Source: Mesorhizobium sp. SARCC-RB16n (GTDB taxonomy: Bacteria; Pseudomonadota; Alphaproteobacteria; Rhizobiales; Rhizobiaceae). From it: 62,742 nucleotides of DNA. Location of the stretch: NCBI RefSeq assembly GCF_008520305.1, contig NZ_ML703257.1:26831-89572 (forward strand). Reading direction: 5' to 3'. The notes under the pieces are model-generated. The model saw only the letters and a program-made list of their open reading frames with translations. It was not told the DNA's origin and made no database searches. The position numbers and the translations under genes were made by a program. Positions 41,744 to 50,847 of the stretch are shown here, piece after piece; the stretch's first letter is position 1, and each line of letters starts with the position of its first letter.

Positions 41744-43069
41744 TCAGACGTAGCGGTTGACGATGTTTTCGAGCAGTTCCTGCCGGCCGGAGCGCGGCTG
41801 CGGCTCGATCTTCTTTTTCACCACGCGCTCGGCGATCTCCTCCAGCGTCCGCTTGCCCGAGAGCATCGCCTTGGCCTCGGCGCTGTTCCAGCCGGCATAG
41901 CGCTCGGCGAGCGGAGCCGACAGCGCCTTGTCCTCGACCATGCGGGCTGCCGCCTTCAGGCCGCGCGCACAAGAATCCATGCCGCCGATATGACCGATCA
42001 GCAGGTCCTGCGGGTCGAGCGACTGGCGGCGCAGCTTGGCGTCGAAATTGGTGCCGCCGGTCTTGAAGCCGCCGGCCTGGAGGACCTGGTAATAGGCGAG
42101 CGCCATCTCCGGCACGTTGTTGGGGAACTGGTCGGTGTCCCAGCCCGACTGGTAGTCGTTGCGGTTCATGTCGATCGAGCCGAAGACGCCGAGGGCGTTG
42201 GCCAGCGCCAGTTCGTGCTCGAAGGAGTGGCCGGCCAGGATGGCGTGGCCCTGCTCGATGTTGAGCTTGACCTCCTTCTCCAAGCCGAATCGCTTGAGGA
42301 AGCCGTAGACGGTCGCGACGTCGTAGTCGTACTGGTGTTTTGTCGGCTCCTGCGGCTTCGGCTCGATCAGGATCGTGCCCTTGAAGCCGATCTTGTGCTT
42401 GTAATCGACGACAAGGTTCAGGAAACGGCCGGCCTGTTCCTGCTCGCGGGCAAGGTCGGTGTTGAGCAGCGTCTCATAGCCCTCGCGCCCGCCCCACAGC
42501 ACGTAGTTCTCACCCTTCAGCCGCTTGGTCACGTCGATACAGCTCTTCACCGTCGCAGCGGCGTAAGCGAACACATCCGGATCGGGATTGGTCGCTGCAC
42601 CCGACATGAAACGGCGGTTGGAAAACAGGTTCGCCGTACCCCAGAGAAGCTTAACGCCGGTCTGCTTCATCTTTCCGGCGAAATAGTCGGCGATTTCGTC
42701 GAGCCGGGCCGCGCTTTCGGAGAAATCCTTGCCCTCGGGTCGCACATCGGCGTCGTGGAAGCAGAAATAAGGAGCGCCGAGCAGCGAGAACATCTCGAAG
42801 GCTACATCCGCTTTCAGCTTCGCCAGTTCCATCGTATCCACGCCGCCGGCCTTGGGGAACCAGGGACGGTCGAAGGTCTGGCCGCCGAACGGATCGCCGC
42901 CCGGCCAGGCGAAGGAATGCCAGTAGGCGACGGCAAAGCGCAGATGGTCTTCCAGTCGCTTGCCGGCCACCACTTCGTCGGGATTGTAGAAGCGATAGGC
43001 CAGCGGATTGGTCGAATCCGGTCCCTCATATTTGATTTTCTGGATGTCGCCGAAAAAGCCGCTGCTCAT
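41744..43069 (-). CDS. xylA: Xylose isomerase
   Basis: This 441-residue protein converts D-xylose to D-xylulose. Class II xylose isomerase signatures: [13 protein letters not shown] with catalytic His near residue 101, [78 protein letters not shown], and GSIDMNRND with metal ligands. Full length for the family. xylB lies upstream on the same strand, with an oppositely directed small gene between them. Confidence 0.96.
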   Translation of the reverse strand: MSSGFFGDIQKIKYEGPDSTNPLAYRFYNPDEVVAGKRLEDHLRFAVAYWHSFAWPGGDPFGGQTFDRPWFPKAGGVDTMELAKLKADVAFEMFSLLGAPYFCFHDADVRPEGKDFSESAARLDEIADYFAGKMKQTGVKLLWGTANLFSNRRFMSGAATNPDPDVFAYAAATVKSCIDVTKRLKGENYVLWGGREGYETLLNTDLAREQEQAGRFLNLVVDYKHKIGFKGTILIEPKPQEPTKHQYDYDVATVYGFLKRFGLEKEVKLNIEQGHAILAGHSFEHELALANALGVFGSIDMNRNDYQSGWDTDQFPNNVPEMALAYYQVLQAGGFKTGGTNFDAKLRRQSLDPQDLLIGHIGGMDSCARGLKAAARMVEDKALSAPLAERYAGWNSAEAKAMLSGKRTLEEIAERVVKKKIEPQPRSGRQELLENIVNRYV

Positions 43070-43182
43070 GGTTCTCTTCCTCTCCGAGATAGGTTTGCCT
43101 GATTACCTCAGGCGTAATTGGTTTCACGCCGGCGCTGATCGAAAACGGTCATGTCAAAACCGTCAAACGAAGGACACAGATC

Positions 43183-43545
43183 ATGACCGACCTCAACACC
43201 ATCGCCCAAAACTACATCACCGCCTGGAACGAGAGCGATGCCGGCCGCCGGGCAGCCTTGCTCAAGGCTGTTTTCACCGACGACGTCAGCTATCGCGATC
43301 CGCTCATGCAGGGCGACGGCCATGAAGGCATCGCGGCGCTGATCGACGGCGTGCAGCAGCGCTTTGCCGGCTTCCGTTTCTCGCTGAAGGGCACGCCGGA
43401 CGGCTTTGCCGACAAAATCCGCTTCTCCTGGAATCTCGGGCCTGACGGCACCCCGTCCGTCATCGAAGGCACCGATATCGGCGTCATCGAGAACGGCCGC
43501 CTGAAGAGCGTCACCGGCTTCCTCGACAAGGTGCCGGCGCAGTGA
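43183..43545 (+). CDS. SnoaL/NTF2-like protein
   Basis: This 120-residue protein has the cone-shaped NTF2-like fold: NYITAWNESDAGRRAALLKAVF, a downstream YRDPLMQGDGHEGIAALID, and FSWNLGPDGTPSVIEGTDIG. Members include polyketide cyclases, ketosteroid-isomerase-like enzymes, and proteins without known activity. It is on the plus strand between xylB and xylA. AAGGA lies upstream of the ATG. Confidence 0.78.
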   Translation: MTDLNTIAQNYITAWNESDAGRRAALLKAVFTDDVSYRDPLMQGDGHEGIAALIDGVQQRFAGFRFSLKGTPDGFADKIRFSWNLGPDGTPSVIEGTDIGVIENGRLKSVTGFLDKVPAQ

Positions 43546-43555
43546 GTTGCCGGGC

Positions 43556-43581
43556 GGCGTGGGCGAGAAATCGCTCACGCC
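43556..43581. terminator. Convergent hairpin between the SnoaL-like gene and xylB
   Basis: GGCGTGGGCGA and TCGCTCACGCC pair over 11 bp (one G-T) around a GAAA loop. It overlaps the xylB stop codon and follows the plus-strand gene by 10 bases, so it could end transcription from both sides. Confidence 0.65.
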
Positions 43582-45029
43582 GTGGCGCTCTTGATCGCGG
43601 GATACAGCGCCCGGTAGCGGCTATACGCATCCGCGTAGGCGCCGGCCAGACCGGCGTCCGGTTCGATCGTGGCATCCGTGCGCGGCGCGGAGCATACATC
43701 CAGCGGATCAGCGCCCGTCGCGGCAATCAGGCCGAGCCGGGCGGCACCAAAGGCGGCGCCGAAATCGCCGTCGGCCGGAATATCCACCGGCAGTTGCAAC
43801 GCGGTGGCGATCGCCTTCAGCCAGTAGCGCGAGCGCGAGCCGCCGCCGATCGCCGTCACGCGCGTCAAGGCCGTGCCGGCTGTTTTCAACGCCTCCAGGC
43901 TGTCTCGGAAGGCGAAGGCGACGCCTTCGAGCACGGCCTGGGTCAGCACGGCGCGGCCCGATTCATGCGCAAGCCCGGTGAAGGAACCGCGAATGGCGGA
44001 ATCATTGTGCGGCGTGCGCTCGCCCGAGAGATAAGGCAGGAACGACACGCCGGTCGGCGCCTTCAGCGTCTCGCCGAGCTCCGATGTCAGCTCGCCGGCG
44101 CCCTTGCCCGTGATCCCCGACAGCCAGTTGAGCGAATCGGTCGCCGACAGGATGACGCCCATCTGGTGCCAGGTGTTGGGCAGCGCATGGCAGAAAGTGT
44201 GCACAGCACTTGCGGGGTTCGGCAGATAGGAAGCGTTGGCGGCAAACAGCACGCCTGACGTGCCGAGCGAAACAAAAGCGTGGCCGGCGCCGACCGTGCC
44301 CATGCCACAGGCGGAAGCCGCATTGTCGCCGGCGCCGCCGGCTATCGGAACGCCGGCCGCAATGCCCCATTTCGATGCGAGTTCGGCGCGCAGGCCGCCA
44401 GCCTTCGCGGTGCCCTCGACCAGCGCTGGCATATGGTTCTCGTCAAGCGACGTCGCGGCGAGCAGGTCCGCGGACCAGCGGCGCTTGCCGACATCGAGCC
44501 AGGATGTACCGGCCGAGTCGGACATCTCCGAAATATGTTCGCCGGTCAGCCAAAGCCGCAGGAAATCCTTGGGCAAAAGCACCTTTGCCACCTTGGCGAA
44601 GATAGCGGGCTCGTTGTTCTTGACCCAGGCGAGCTTGGGCGCGGTGAAGCCGGGAAAGACGATGTTGCCGGTGAGCGCGCGGAAGCGCGGATCGGCGTCC
44701 AGTGCTGCCGCCTCGACATGGCTGCGGGTGTCGTTCCAAAGAATGCAGGGGCGCAGCACCTGATCGGCCGCATCCAGCAAGGTCGCGCCATGCATCTGGC
44801 CCGACAGGCCGATGCCTTTGATCGCCGCGAACTGTCCGGGATGCGACGCCCTCAGTTCGGAGATCGCCTCTTCGCAGGCGCGTATCCAGTGCAACGAATC
44901 CTGTTCGGACCAGCCAGGGTGCGGCCGGGAAACATCAAGCGTGCCATGGCCGGAGCCGATGACGCCCTGTCCGGCGTCGATCAGCAGCGCCTTGACGCCC
45001 GACGTGCCCAGGTCGAGGCCGAGATACAT
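43575..45029 (-). CDS. xylB: Xylulokinase
   Basis: This 484-residue FGGY-family kinase phosphorylates D-xylulose. YLGLDLGTSGVKALLID begins the phosphate-binding site; GIGLSGQMHGATLLD is the xylulokinase signature with His-Gly; YLSGERTPHNDSAIRGSF and RVTAIGGGSRSRYWLKAIAT complete the second domain. Full length. It lies 505 bases upstream of xylA on the same strand. Confidence 0.94.
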   Translation of the reverse strand: MYLGLDLGTSGVKALLIDAGQGVIGSGHGTLDVSRPHPGWSEQDSLHWIRACEEAISELRASHPGQFAAIKGIGLSGQMHGATLLDAADQVLRPCILWNDTRSHVEAAALDADPRFRALTGNIVFPGFTAPKLAWVKNNEPAIFAKVAKVLLPKDFLRLWLTGEHISEMSDSAGTSWLDVGKRRWSADLLAATSLDENHMPALVEGTAKAGGLRAELASKWGIAAGVPIAGGAGDNAASACGMGTVGAGHAFVSLGTSGVLFAANASYLPNPASAVHTFCHALPNTWHQMGVILSATDSLNWLSGITGKGAGELTSELGETLKAPTGVSFLPYLSGERTPHNDSAIRGSFTGLAHESGRAVLTQAVLEGVAFAFRDSLEALKTAGTALTRVTAIGGGSRSRYWLKAIATALQLPVDIPADGDFGAAFGAARLGLIAATGADPLDVCSAPRTDATIEPDAGLAGAYADAYSRYRALYPAIKSATA

Positions 45030-45049
45030 GGTTTCCTCCCACGTCTATT

Positions 45050-45068
45050 TTTTTCGGATCCCGAAAAA
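45050..45068. promoter_or_regulatory. Inverted repeat just upstream of xylB
   Basis: TTTTTCGG-ATC-CCGAAAAA is an 8-bp inverted repeat with a 3-base centre, 20-40 bases before the xylB start. It could be the operator of a xylose repressor or the terminator of the preceding TPR gene, whose stop codon lies 39 bases away. The sequence does not decide between these. Confidence 0.4.
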
Positions 45069-45106
45069 TATCCTTGAGCAGTTTTTACGGCAAGATCCGC
45101 TCCGGG

Positions 45107-46429
45107 TCAATTCTCTGACAAATCGGCGGCGCGTCGCGAAAACAGCGCCGACAGCGGACTGTCCGGGCGTACCGCCGAGCGCTCCGTCGTCAGCGCCTTG
45201 GCGAGCGCGCTGTCACCGGCACGCAGGGCCGCCTCGATCAGCGTGAGATCGATGACATCGCGCTGTGCGTGGCTGCCGCCAAAGCGATGGGCGATCGCCC
45301 GGATCGGCCTGATCAGCCGGATCGTTTCGGCGTAATTGCCCTCCCCGAACGCCTTGATAGCAAGCGTCAGGGGATGGCCGACATCCCGCGTGAAAGCAAC
45401 GTTGTCGTCATTGCCCCGCATCGCGTCGCGCTGGGCCTCGAGCAAGATCCTGGCCGGTGCGTCGAGCCCGGCGCCGACAAAGGCCATCATCGCGTGCGCG
45501 TCGTTGAAGGCATAGTTGCCGGCACCGGCCTTGTGCCAGTTGTCGGCGAGCTTCGCCCAGCGCTCGCCGACATCGACGCCACCGAGGTGAAGCCGCCACA
45601 GGATCGCCGATGCATCGACCATGTTGAGCGCAAGCGTCGATCTGGTGCCGTAGATCGGGCCGTCAAAGAGCGCCAGCACCTCGCCGGTCTCGCCGAGGTC
45701 GTAATGGAACAGCGCCAGGTGCCACCAATTGTGCACCTGAAGGAAGCTCTCCTTCGTCCAGGCCTCGGGGTCGGCACGCATCCAGGCAATGCCGTCCCTT
45801 TGCCGGCTTTGCATTTCCATCACATGCGCCACCGCATGTTGCGCCCAGCCGTCCCGCGGTTCGATCTCGACCGCTGAGCGACCCAGTCTTTCGGCCTGTG
45901 CGTACTCACCCATCTCTTCGAGGCCGAAGGCCTGCATACCGAGCATGGCGTGGTAACCAGGCATGTCCGTCTGCCATGACGGCAGGGCCCGGGCGATGCG
46001 GTCGCGCAGCATGCGGGCGTTGCCGGTGAAGAAATCGACCTGGTGTCCGACCTGGAGCGCCACGGCATCGAGGGGGAAATCGATCGCTATGTCCTGCAGG
46101 ATGCCGGAGGCCTGATGCCAGCGCCCGTTGGCGAGGTGGCCGAGGGCCGAGACATGCGCCCGCTCGCGCGGTGTCGCGGCAAGCGGCAGCGCCGCCTCGT
46201 GGCAGGTCCTGGCCACGGCCGTCGCCTCCGCTTCGGTGGCAAGGCCGAAAAGGTAGCCCTTGAAGACATGCCCCATGACGAAACCGGGATCCTGCGCGAT
46301 GGCGCGATCGACGGAGTTGACCGGATCACCGATGAAACACTGCAATTCGCGCACGGCCTGGCCGTAGGAAGAGAGCCCGCCCTGTGTCGCGCCTGACAAT
46401 GATAGGCCGAAGTCGTCCTTGATCATCAT
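45107..46429 (-). CDS. Tetratricopeptide-repeat protein (TTC38-like)
   Basis: This 440-residue protein is helical throughout with degenerate TPR units: GHVFKGYLFGLATEAEATAVARTCHEAA near residue 52, AQHAVAHVMEMQSRQRDGIAWM near 195, and NWWHLALFHYDLGETGEVLALFD near 233. The AVAHVMEM...W pattern and length fit the TTC38-like family. No signal peptide is seen. Function unknown; its neighbours do not suggest one. Confidence 0.72.
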   Translation of the reverse strand: MMIKDDFGLSLSGATQGGLSSYGQAVRELQCFIGDPVNSVDRAIAQDPGFVMGHVFKGYLFGLATEAEATAVARTCHEAALPLAATPRERAHVSALGHLANGRWHQASGILQDIAIDFPLDAVALQVGHQVDFFTGNARMLRDRIARALPSWQTDMPGYHAMLGMQAFGLEEMGEYAQAERLGRSAVEIEPRDGWAQHAVAHVMEMQSRQRDGIAWMRADPEAWTKESFLQVHNWWHLALFHYDLGETGEVLALFDGPIYGTRSTLALNMVDASAILWRLHLGGVDVGERWAKLADNWHKAGAGNYAFNDAHAMMAFVGAGLDAPARILLEAQRDAMRGNDDNVAFTRDVGHPLTLAIKAFGEGNYAETIRLIRPIRAIAHRFGGSHAQRDVIDLTLIEAALRAGDSALAKALTTERSAVRPDSPLSALFSRRAADLSEN

Positions 46430-46508
46430 GCCTCGTCCCTGGATCGCCGCTCCCGCGCCGATCCTAGAGCATCAACTGCTGGCGCGCCAAGCGACCAGAG
46501 AACCCGGC

Positions 46509-46544
46509 TACAGCATGTCTATAGGATTCGCCCGACCTGCTGTA
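46509..46544. repeat. Short palindromic intergenic repeat, family A copy 2
   Basis: Inverted partner of the element at 4-45, with ends TACAGCATGTC and GACCTGCTGTA. It lacks about 6-8 bases in the middle relative to the other copy. It lies 13 bases from a family B repeat in the same intergenic region. Confidence 0.7.
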
Positions 46545-46556
46545 GGCTTCTGATTT

Positions 46557-46604
46557 ATGCATGTCGTTATCCCGGAACCGAGGACACTTCCCGGCGACAT
46601 GCAT
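46557..46604. repeat. Short palindromic intergenic repeat, family B copy 2
   Basis: Same 48-base element as 24141-24188, with the same 10-base inverted ends. It abuts the stop codon of the LysE-type gene, again in the arrangement where the TAA stop overlaps the element. Confidence 0.85.
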
Positions 46605-47227
46605 TAGTTGCCCGACCGCATCGCCACCGTGGCGATGCCGGCGCCGACCAGCAGCGTGCCGCCGGTGCGGTTGAAGATGCGGATCGCCTTGGGATTGCGC
46701 ACCACGTTGCGGGCGCGTGCCGCGATCAGCGCATAACCGAAGGCGTTGGCGAAGGCGAGCGCCAGGAAGGTCGTCTCGAAGACCAGCATCTGCGTCCAGA
46801 AATTGGCATGCCGGTCGAGAAACTGCGGCAGGAAGGCGACGAAGAAGGTGATGCTCTTCGGGTTGAGCGCGGTGACCAGCCAGGCATGCGCCATCATCCT
46901 GGCCAACGACACCGCGTCGGTGCGCGGTTCGGCCTTCAGCGTGCCGCCGGCGCGGAACAGTTTCACGCCGAGATAGATCAGATAGCCGGCGCCGATCAGC
47001 TTGAGCACGGTGAAGACGGTGGCGGACGCCGCCAGCAGTGCGCCGATGCCCAGCATCGACAAGGTCATGGCGGTGAAGTCGCCGAGCGCCACGCCGACGG
47101 CCATCGGCAGGGCGGTGCGCCAGCCCTGGCCCAGCGCATAGGACACGACCAGAAGGATGGTCGGGCCCGGGATGACAAGGAGGATGGTCGACGCGGCGGC
47201 GAAGGCGGCCCAGCTTTCGAAGGACAT
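46604..47227 (-). CDS. LysE-family amino acid exporter
   Basis: This 207-residue inner-membrane protein has about six hydrophobic segments. The N-terminal signature is VIPGPTILLVVSYALGQGWRTALPMAVGVALGD, and NPKSITFFVAFLPQFL follows near residue 125. LysE/RhtB proteins export amino acids or derivatives such as homoserine lactone; the substrate here is unknown. The gene stands alone. Confidence 0.87.
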   Translation of the reverse strand: MSFESWAAFAAASTILLVIPGPTILLVVSYALGQGWRTALPMAVGVALGDFTAMTLSMLGIGALLAASATVFTVLKLIGAGYLIYLGVKLFRAGGTLKAEPRTDAVSLARMMAHAWLVTALNPKSITFFVAFLPQFLDRHANFWTQMLVFETTFLALAFANAFGYALIAARARNVVRNPKAIRIFNRTGGTLLVGAGIATVAMRSGN

Positions 47228-47376
47228 GTCTGTCTCCCTTGGGTTAAAGAAAAGGATAAATCCTGAGCCCTGGGAGAATGTAAAGAGGCTTGATTTTTGT
47301 TTTCGCGTAATTTCGGATCGCGGCGCAGGTTTCCCCGAATTGCCGTGATATCAATTGCGCCAGCGGCAGCTCGGCG

Positions 47377-47499
47377 TCAGTTCGCGCCACTCAGCGTGCT
47401 CACGATATCGGCCAGGCTGACATTGGCACCGAGAACCGTGGCGGCCGCGACAATGGCAGCGGCAAAAAGCTTGATGTCGGTTTTTAACGTCTTGCACAT
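47377..47499 (-). CDS. Small 40-residue peptide with one hydrophobic segment
   Basis: MCKTLKTDIK is followed by a hydrophobic run FAAAIVAAATVLGANV and a polar end. A GAGGGG sequence lies just upstream of the ATG. The hydrophobic run could be a membrane anchor or a signal peptide cleaved after SLA. No family is known to me. It lies in an otherwise empty 500-base gap before the transpeptidase gene. Confidence 0.5.
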   Translation of the reverse strand: MCKTLKTDIKLFAAAIVAAATVLGANVSLADIVSTLSGAN

Positions 47500-47737
47500 G
47501 AAGGCCCCTCGCTGGTCGCCCGGAGAGGTAGGAGACACCGGTGCCGGGATTATGACCTGGCCGGGGTGATTTTGTGCAGCGACACTGGATGGCGATCACC
47601 GGGCAGGGCGGAACGGCGCCTCGGCGATGCGCAAACGCAAGCAGCGCAAGGCGTTCACGCTTTATCAACCATGAATGATGAAAATGCCCGCTATCCGGCC
47701 GGACCGTGCTTCCCGCCGAAAGCGTAGGGTTGGGTAT

Positions 47738-48505
47738 ATGCGTGAGTTGCCGCAAGGTCCGACGCCGCCACGAAACGGCGACGCAATCGAAACCGATCTT
47801 CTTCTCTCCCGCCGCGCTGTCCTGTCCGGGGCCGGCGCTTTGGCGCTGCTCGGCGTCGCCGGCTGCTCGACTTCGGGTGGTGGCGACCTGCCGGCACTCC
47901 AGTTCGACGATACGGTTACGGGTTCGGTGCCGATTCGGCCCTCGATCAGCGTCGACAAGAACATTACCAGCCCCGACGTCATGTATGCCGCCTTGACGGA
48001 CAACGGCTTCAACGTGCCCGAGGTGCCCTATCTCAAGGTCAAGCCGGAATTCCGCCGCCAGATCGTCGTCGACACCACCGGCGAAGCGCCCGGCACCATC
48101 GTCGTGCATCTCAAGGAACGCATGCTCTATCTCGTCCAGCCGGGTGGCGACGCCATCCGCTACGGCGTCGGCATCGGCAAGGACGGGTTCCGCTGGTCAG
48201 GCCGCGCCAACATCCAGTACGGCAGGGAATGGCCGACCTGGACACCGCCGCCCGAAATGATCCAGCGCAAGCCGGAACTGGTGAAGTGGCAGGGCGGGCA
48301 GCCCGGCGGCCTCACCAATCCGCTCGGCGCCCGTGCGCTCTACATCTACCAGGACGGCAAGGACACCGGTTACCGCATCCATGGCTCGCCCGAATGGTGG
48401 AGCATCGGCCAGGCGATGTCGTCGGGCTGCGTGCGCCTGATCAACCAGGACATCATCGACCTCTACAGCCGGGTATCGAAGAAAAACCCCGTCGTCGTCA
48501 TGTGA
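47738..48505 (+). CDS. L,D-transpeptidase (YkuD domain) lipoprotein
   Basis: This 255-residue protein has a twin-arginine-like leader ending in a lipobox: SRRAVLSGAGALALLGVAGC near residue 24-43. The YkuD catalytic motif is YRIHGSPEWWSIGQAMSSGCVRL near residue 208-230 with catalytic Cys and His. These enzymes make 3-3 peptidoglycan cross-links or attach proteins to peptidoglycan in the periplasm. The start at 47738 puts the basic leader at the front; a start at 47675 is longer. Confidence 0.86.
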   Translation: MRELPQGPTPPRNGDAIETDLLLSRRAVLSGAGALALLGVAGCSTSGGGDLPALQFDDTVTGSVPIRPSISVDKNITSPDVMYAALTDNGFNVPEVPYLKVKPEFRRQIVVDTTGEAPGTIVVHLKERMLYLVQPGGDAIRYGVGIGKDGFRWSGRANIQYGREWPTWTPPPEMIQRKPELVKWQGGQPGGLTNPLGARALYIYQDGKDTGYRIHGSPEWWSIGQAMSSGCVRLINQDIIDLYSRVSKKNPVVVM

Positions 48506-48587
48506 TCGTGGCCGCGGTTCGCGACCGCCAGACTCTCCCGTTGCGCGATAGCCAAAGACAGGCCAAGGTGACTTGAAGACCATCGCC

Positions 48588-48704
48588 TAGAGCCGGATGA
48601 TTTCAGGTCCGTTCGACCTGAAATCTGCATCCGTCTCTAAATCAAAGAATTAGAGCATGATGTCGTCCGAAAACCGCTTCACACTTTTCGGCATCATGCT
48701 TTAG
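48588..48704. repeat. Two adjacent palindromic repeats before pfp
   Basis: The first (48588-48640) is an inverted repeat with arms GATTTCAGGTC/GACCTGAAATC. The second (48651-48704) has arms AGCATGATG/CATCATGCT with inner CGAAAA/TTTTCG. The second shares its core with the element at 59039-59078 in opposite orientation. Both families recall repeats scattered between rhizobial genes. They fill the gap between the transpeptidase and phosphofructokinase genes. Confidence 0.75.
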
Positions 48705-48717
48705 GGAGAAACCAAGC

Positions 48718-49884
48718 ATGGCCGGAACCTTCGTCATCGCACAGGGCGGCGGCCCGACCGCCGTCATCAACCAGACGGTGGTGGGCGCCACGCTGGAGAT
48801 CCGCAAGCGCCACCCCGGCGCCAAGGTGCTGGGCTCCATCCATGGCGTGCGCGGCATCCGTGACGGCAACTACGTCGACCTCTCCGCCATCCCGGAGGAC
48901 CGGCTGCGGCTGATCGCCGGAACGCCGAGCGCCGCGCTCGGCTCGACGCGCGACAAGCCGGATGCCGCCTATTGCGAGGTCATCCTGAAGGGCCTGCAGA
49001 AAGCGGGCGCCGACGCCTTCATCTATATTGGCGGCAACGACACCTCGGGCACGCAGCAAATCCTGACCGATGCCGCCGGTGGCAAGATCGCCTTCGTCCA
49101 TGCGCCGAAGACCATCGACAACGATCTCGAGGAAAACGACCACACGCCGGGCTTCATTTCGGCGGCCGAATTCGTCGCCGGCGCCTTCCTGTCCGTTGAT
49201 CTCGATTTTCGCGCGCTGCCCGGCATCTATGTCGGCATCGTCATGGGCCGGCATGCCGGCTTCCTGACTGCGGCCGCCGCTGCCTGGCAGCTCGACCCCG
49301 ACAGCGGCCCGCATCTCGTCTATGTGCCGGAGCGGCCGTTCTCCGCCGCCGGTTTCATCGATGATGTGCGCGCCACGCTCGACCGTCACAAGCGCTGCAT
49401 CGTTGCCGTGTCGGAAGGCGTCAGCACCGCCGACGGCAAGGCGCTGGTCGAAAGCCTGGTGCCGGCGGACAAGCTCGAACGCGACCAGCATGGCAACGTC
49501 AAACTGTCGGGCAGCGACCTGCCGGCGGCGCTCGAACGGGCATTGGCCGAAGGGCTGCCGGGCAAGCGGGCCCGCGTCGATGCACTCGGCTACATGCCGC
49601 GCGGCTATGTCGGCGCCATCAGCGCCGTCGACGCGCAGGAGGCCTTCGATGCCGGCGCCTTCGCCGTCGGTGTCGCCGAACAGGGCGGCGGCTCGGTGGC
49701 GCTGCAGTATGATGGCAGCAAGACCGTGCTGAAGAAGGTGCCGCTGAAAAACGTCGCCGGCAAGACCCGCCACATGCCCGACGATTTCATGAAGCCCGAT
49801 GCCAACCAGCTGTCCGATGCCGGCATGGCCTATCTCAAGCGGCTGGTGCCGGAAAAATACAAGGTCGGAAAGCCGTTCGTCTGA
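48718..49884 (+). CDS. pfp: Pyrophosphate-dependent 6-phosphofructokinase
   Basis: This 388-residue protein phosphorylates fructose 6-phosphate using pyrophosphate, reversibly. AQGGGPTAVINQTVVGA begins the phosphodonor site. YIGGNDTSGTQ near residue 102 has Asp where ATP-dependent enzymes have Gly (GGDGS), which marks pyrophosphate use, and PKTIDNDLEENDHTPGF near 137 is the substrate-binding motif of the same group. GRHAGFLTAAAA follows. AGGGAG lies 8 bases before the ATG. Confidence 0.92.
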   Translation: MAGTFVIAQGGGPTAVINQTVVGATLEIRKRHPGAKVLGSIHGVRGIRDGNYVDLSAIPEDRLRLIAGTPSAALGSTRDKPDAAYCEVILKGLQKAGADAFIYIGGNDTSGTQQILTDAAGGKIAFVHAPKTIDNDLEENDHTPGFISAAEFVAGAFLSVDLDFRALPGIYVGIVMGRHAGFLTAAAAAWQLDPDSGPHLVYVPERPFSAAGFIDDVRATLDRHKRCIVAVSEGVSTADGKALVESLVPADKLERDQHGNVKLSGSDLPAALERALAEGLPGKRARVDALGYMPRGYVGAISAVDAQEAFDAGAFAVGVAEQGGGSVALQYDGSKTVLKKVPLKNVAGKTRHMPDDFMKPDANQLSDAGMAYLKRLVPEKYKVGKPFV

Positions 49885-49902
49885 TGTCCGGGCCCGTATT
49901 TG

Positions 49903-50658
49903 ATGCCAAGCCCATACCTGATGCCAGGCTCCAGTCCGATGGATAACTGGTTCAGCAAGCGCATCGTCGACGACAGGACGACGATGCTGACCGAGCCGTT
50001 CGTGCACGGCTATGTGCGCGCCAACATCTGGCATTTCACCGGCCGCGACGCCGACCTTCTGGTCGACACCGGCATGGGCATCTGTCCGCTGGCGCCGCAG
50101 ATTAGAACGACCGAAGGCAAGCCGCTTCTGGTCGTCGCCACCCATATCCACCTCGACCATGTAGGCTCGCTGCACGAATTTCCGCTGCGGGCCGGTCCAA
50201 GGATGAGCGCGGCGCAGTTCGAGAGCATGGATGAGGCCGCGACCTACGCCTACATGTTCCACGATCTAGAGGGCGCGGTCTCGAGATTGCCGGCGCCGGG
50301 CTGGAAATCGGCCGACTATACGATAGCGCCGGCCCCATTGACGCGCACGCTCGACGAAGGCGACGTGGTCGATCTCGGCGACCGCCGGTTTCGGGTGCTC
50401 CATCTGCCCGGGCACTCGCCGGATTCGATCGCGCTGTTCGACGAGGCCGATGGTGTGTTCTTCAGCGGCGACGCCATCTATGACGACACGCTGATCGACG
50501 ACTTGCCGGATTCCGACAGGGCCGCCTATGCCAGCACGATGCGGCGCCTGCTCGACTTGCCGATCCGCATCGGCCATGGCGGCCACGGTCCGAGTTTCGA
50601 CGGCAATCGCATGCGTGAAATCGCGTCGGCCTATCTGCGATCCGTAAGCGCGCTCTGA
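49903..50658 (+). CDS. MBL-fold metallo-hydrolase
   Basis: This protein of about 251 residues has the metallo-beta-lactamase metal motif THIHLDHVGSLHEF, further His in LHLPGHSPDSIALFD, the acidic FFSGDAIYDDTLIDD, and a C-terminal IGHGGHGPSF. The family hydrolyses thioesters, lactones and similar bonds; substrate unknown. Several in-frame starts (TTG 49900, ATG 49903, ATG 49939) make the N terminus uncertain. It follows pfp by 18 bases. Confidence 0.82.
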   Translation: MPSPYLMPGSSPMDNWFSKRIVDDRTTMLTEPFVHGYVRANIWHFTGRDADLLVDTGMGICPLAPQIRTTEGKPLLVVATHIHLDHVGSLHEFPLRAGPRMSAAQFESMDEAATYAYMFHDLEGAVSRLPAPGWKSADYTIAPAPLTRTLDEGDVVDLGDRRFRVLHLPGHSPDSIALFDEADGVFFSGDAIYDDTLIDDLPDSDRAAYASTMRRLLDLPIRIGHGGHGPSFDGNRMREIASAYLRSVSAL

Positions 50659-50847
50659 ATTAAATCTTCGTAAGGTAGGGCAAAAACCCTAATTCAGGCC
50701 ATTCCGGACCCTAGATACCTGATTGTCGATCCGGCCGGCCGCCATGTACGGCGAGACAGGCCACCCCGGTCGTCGACACGCTGACGGGTGCTTTCCCCCA
50801 GGAGCTGCCCGCGGCGCCGGATCAACTCTCGCCCGGACAGAACGACC

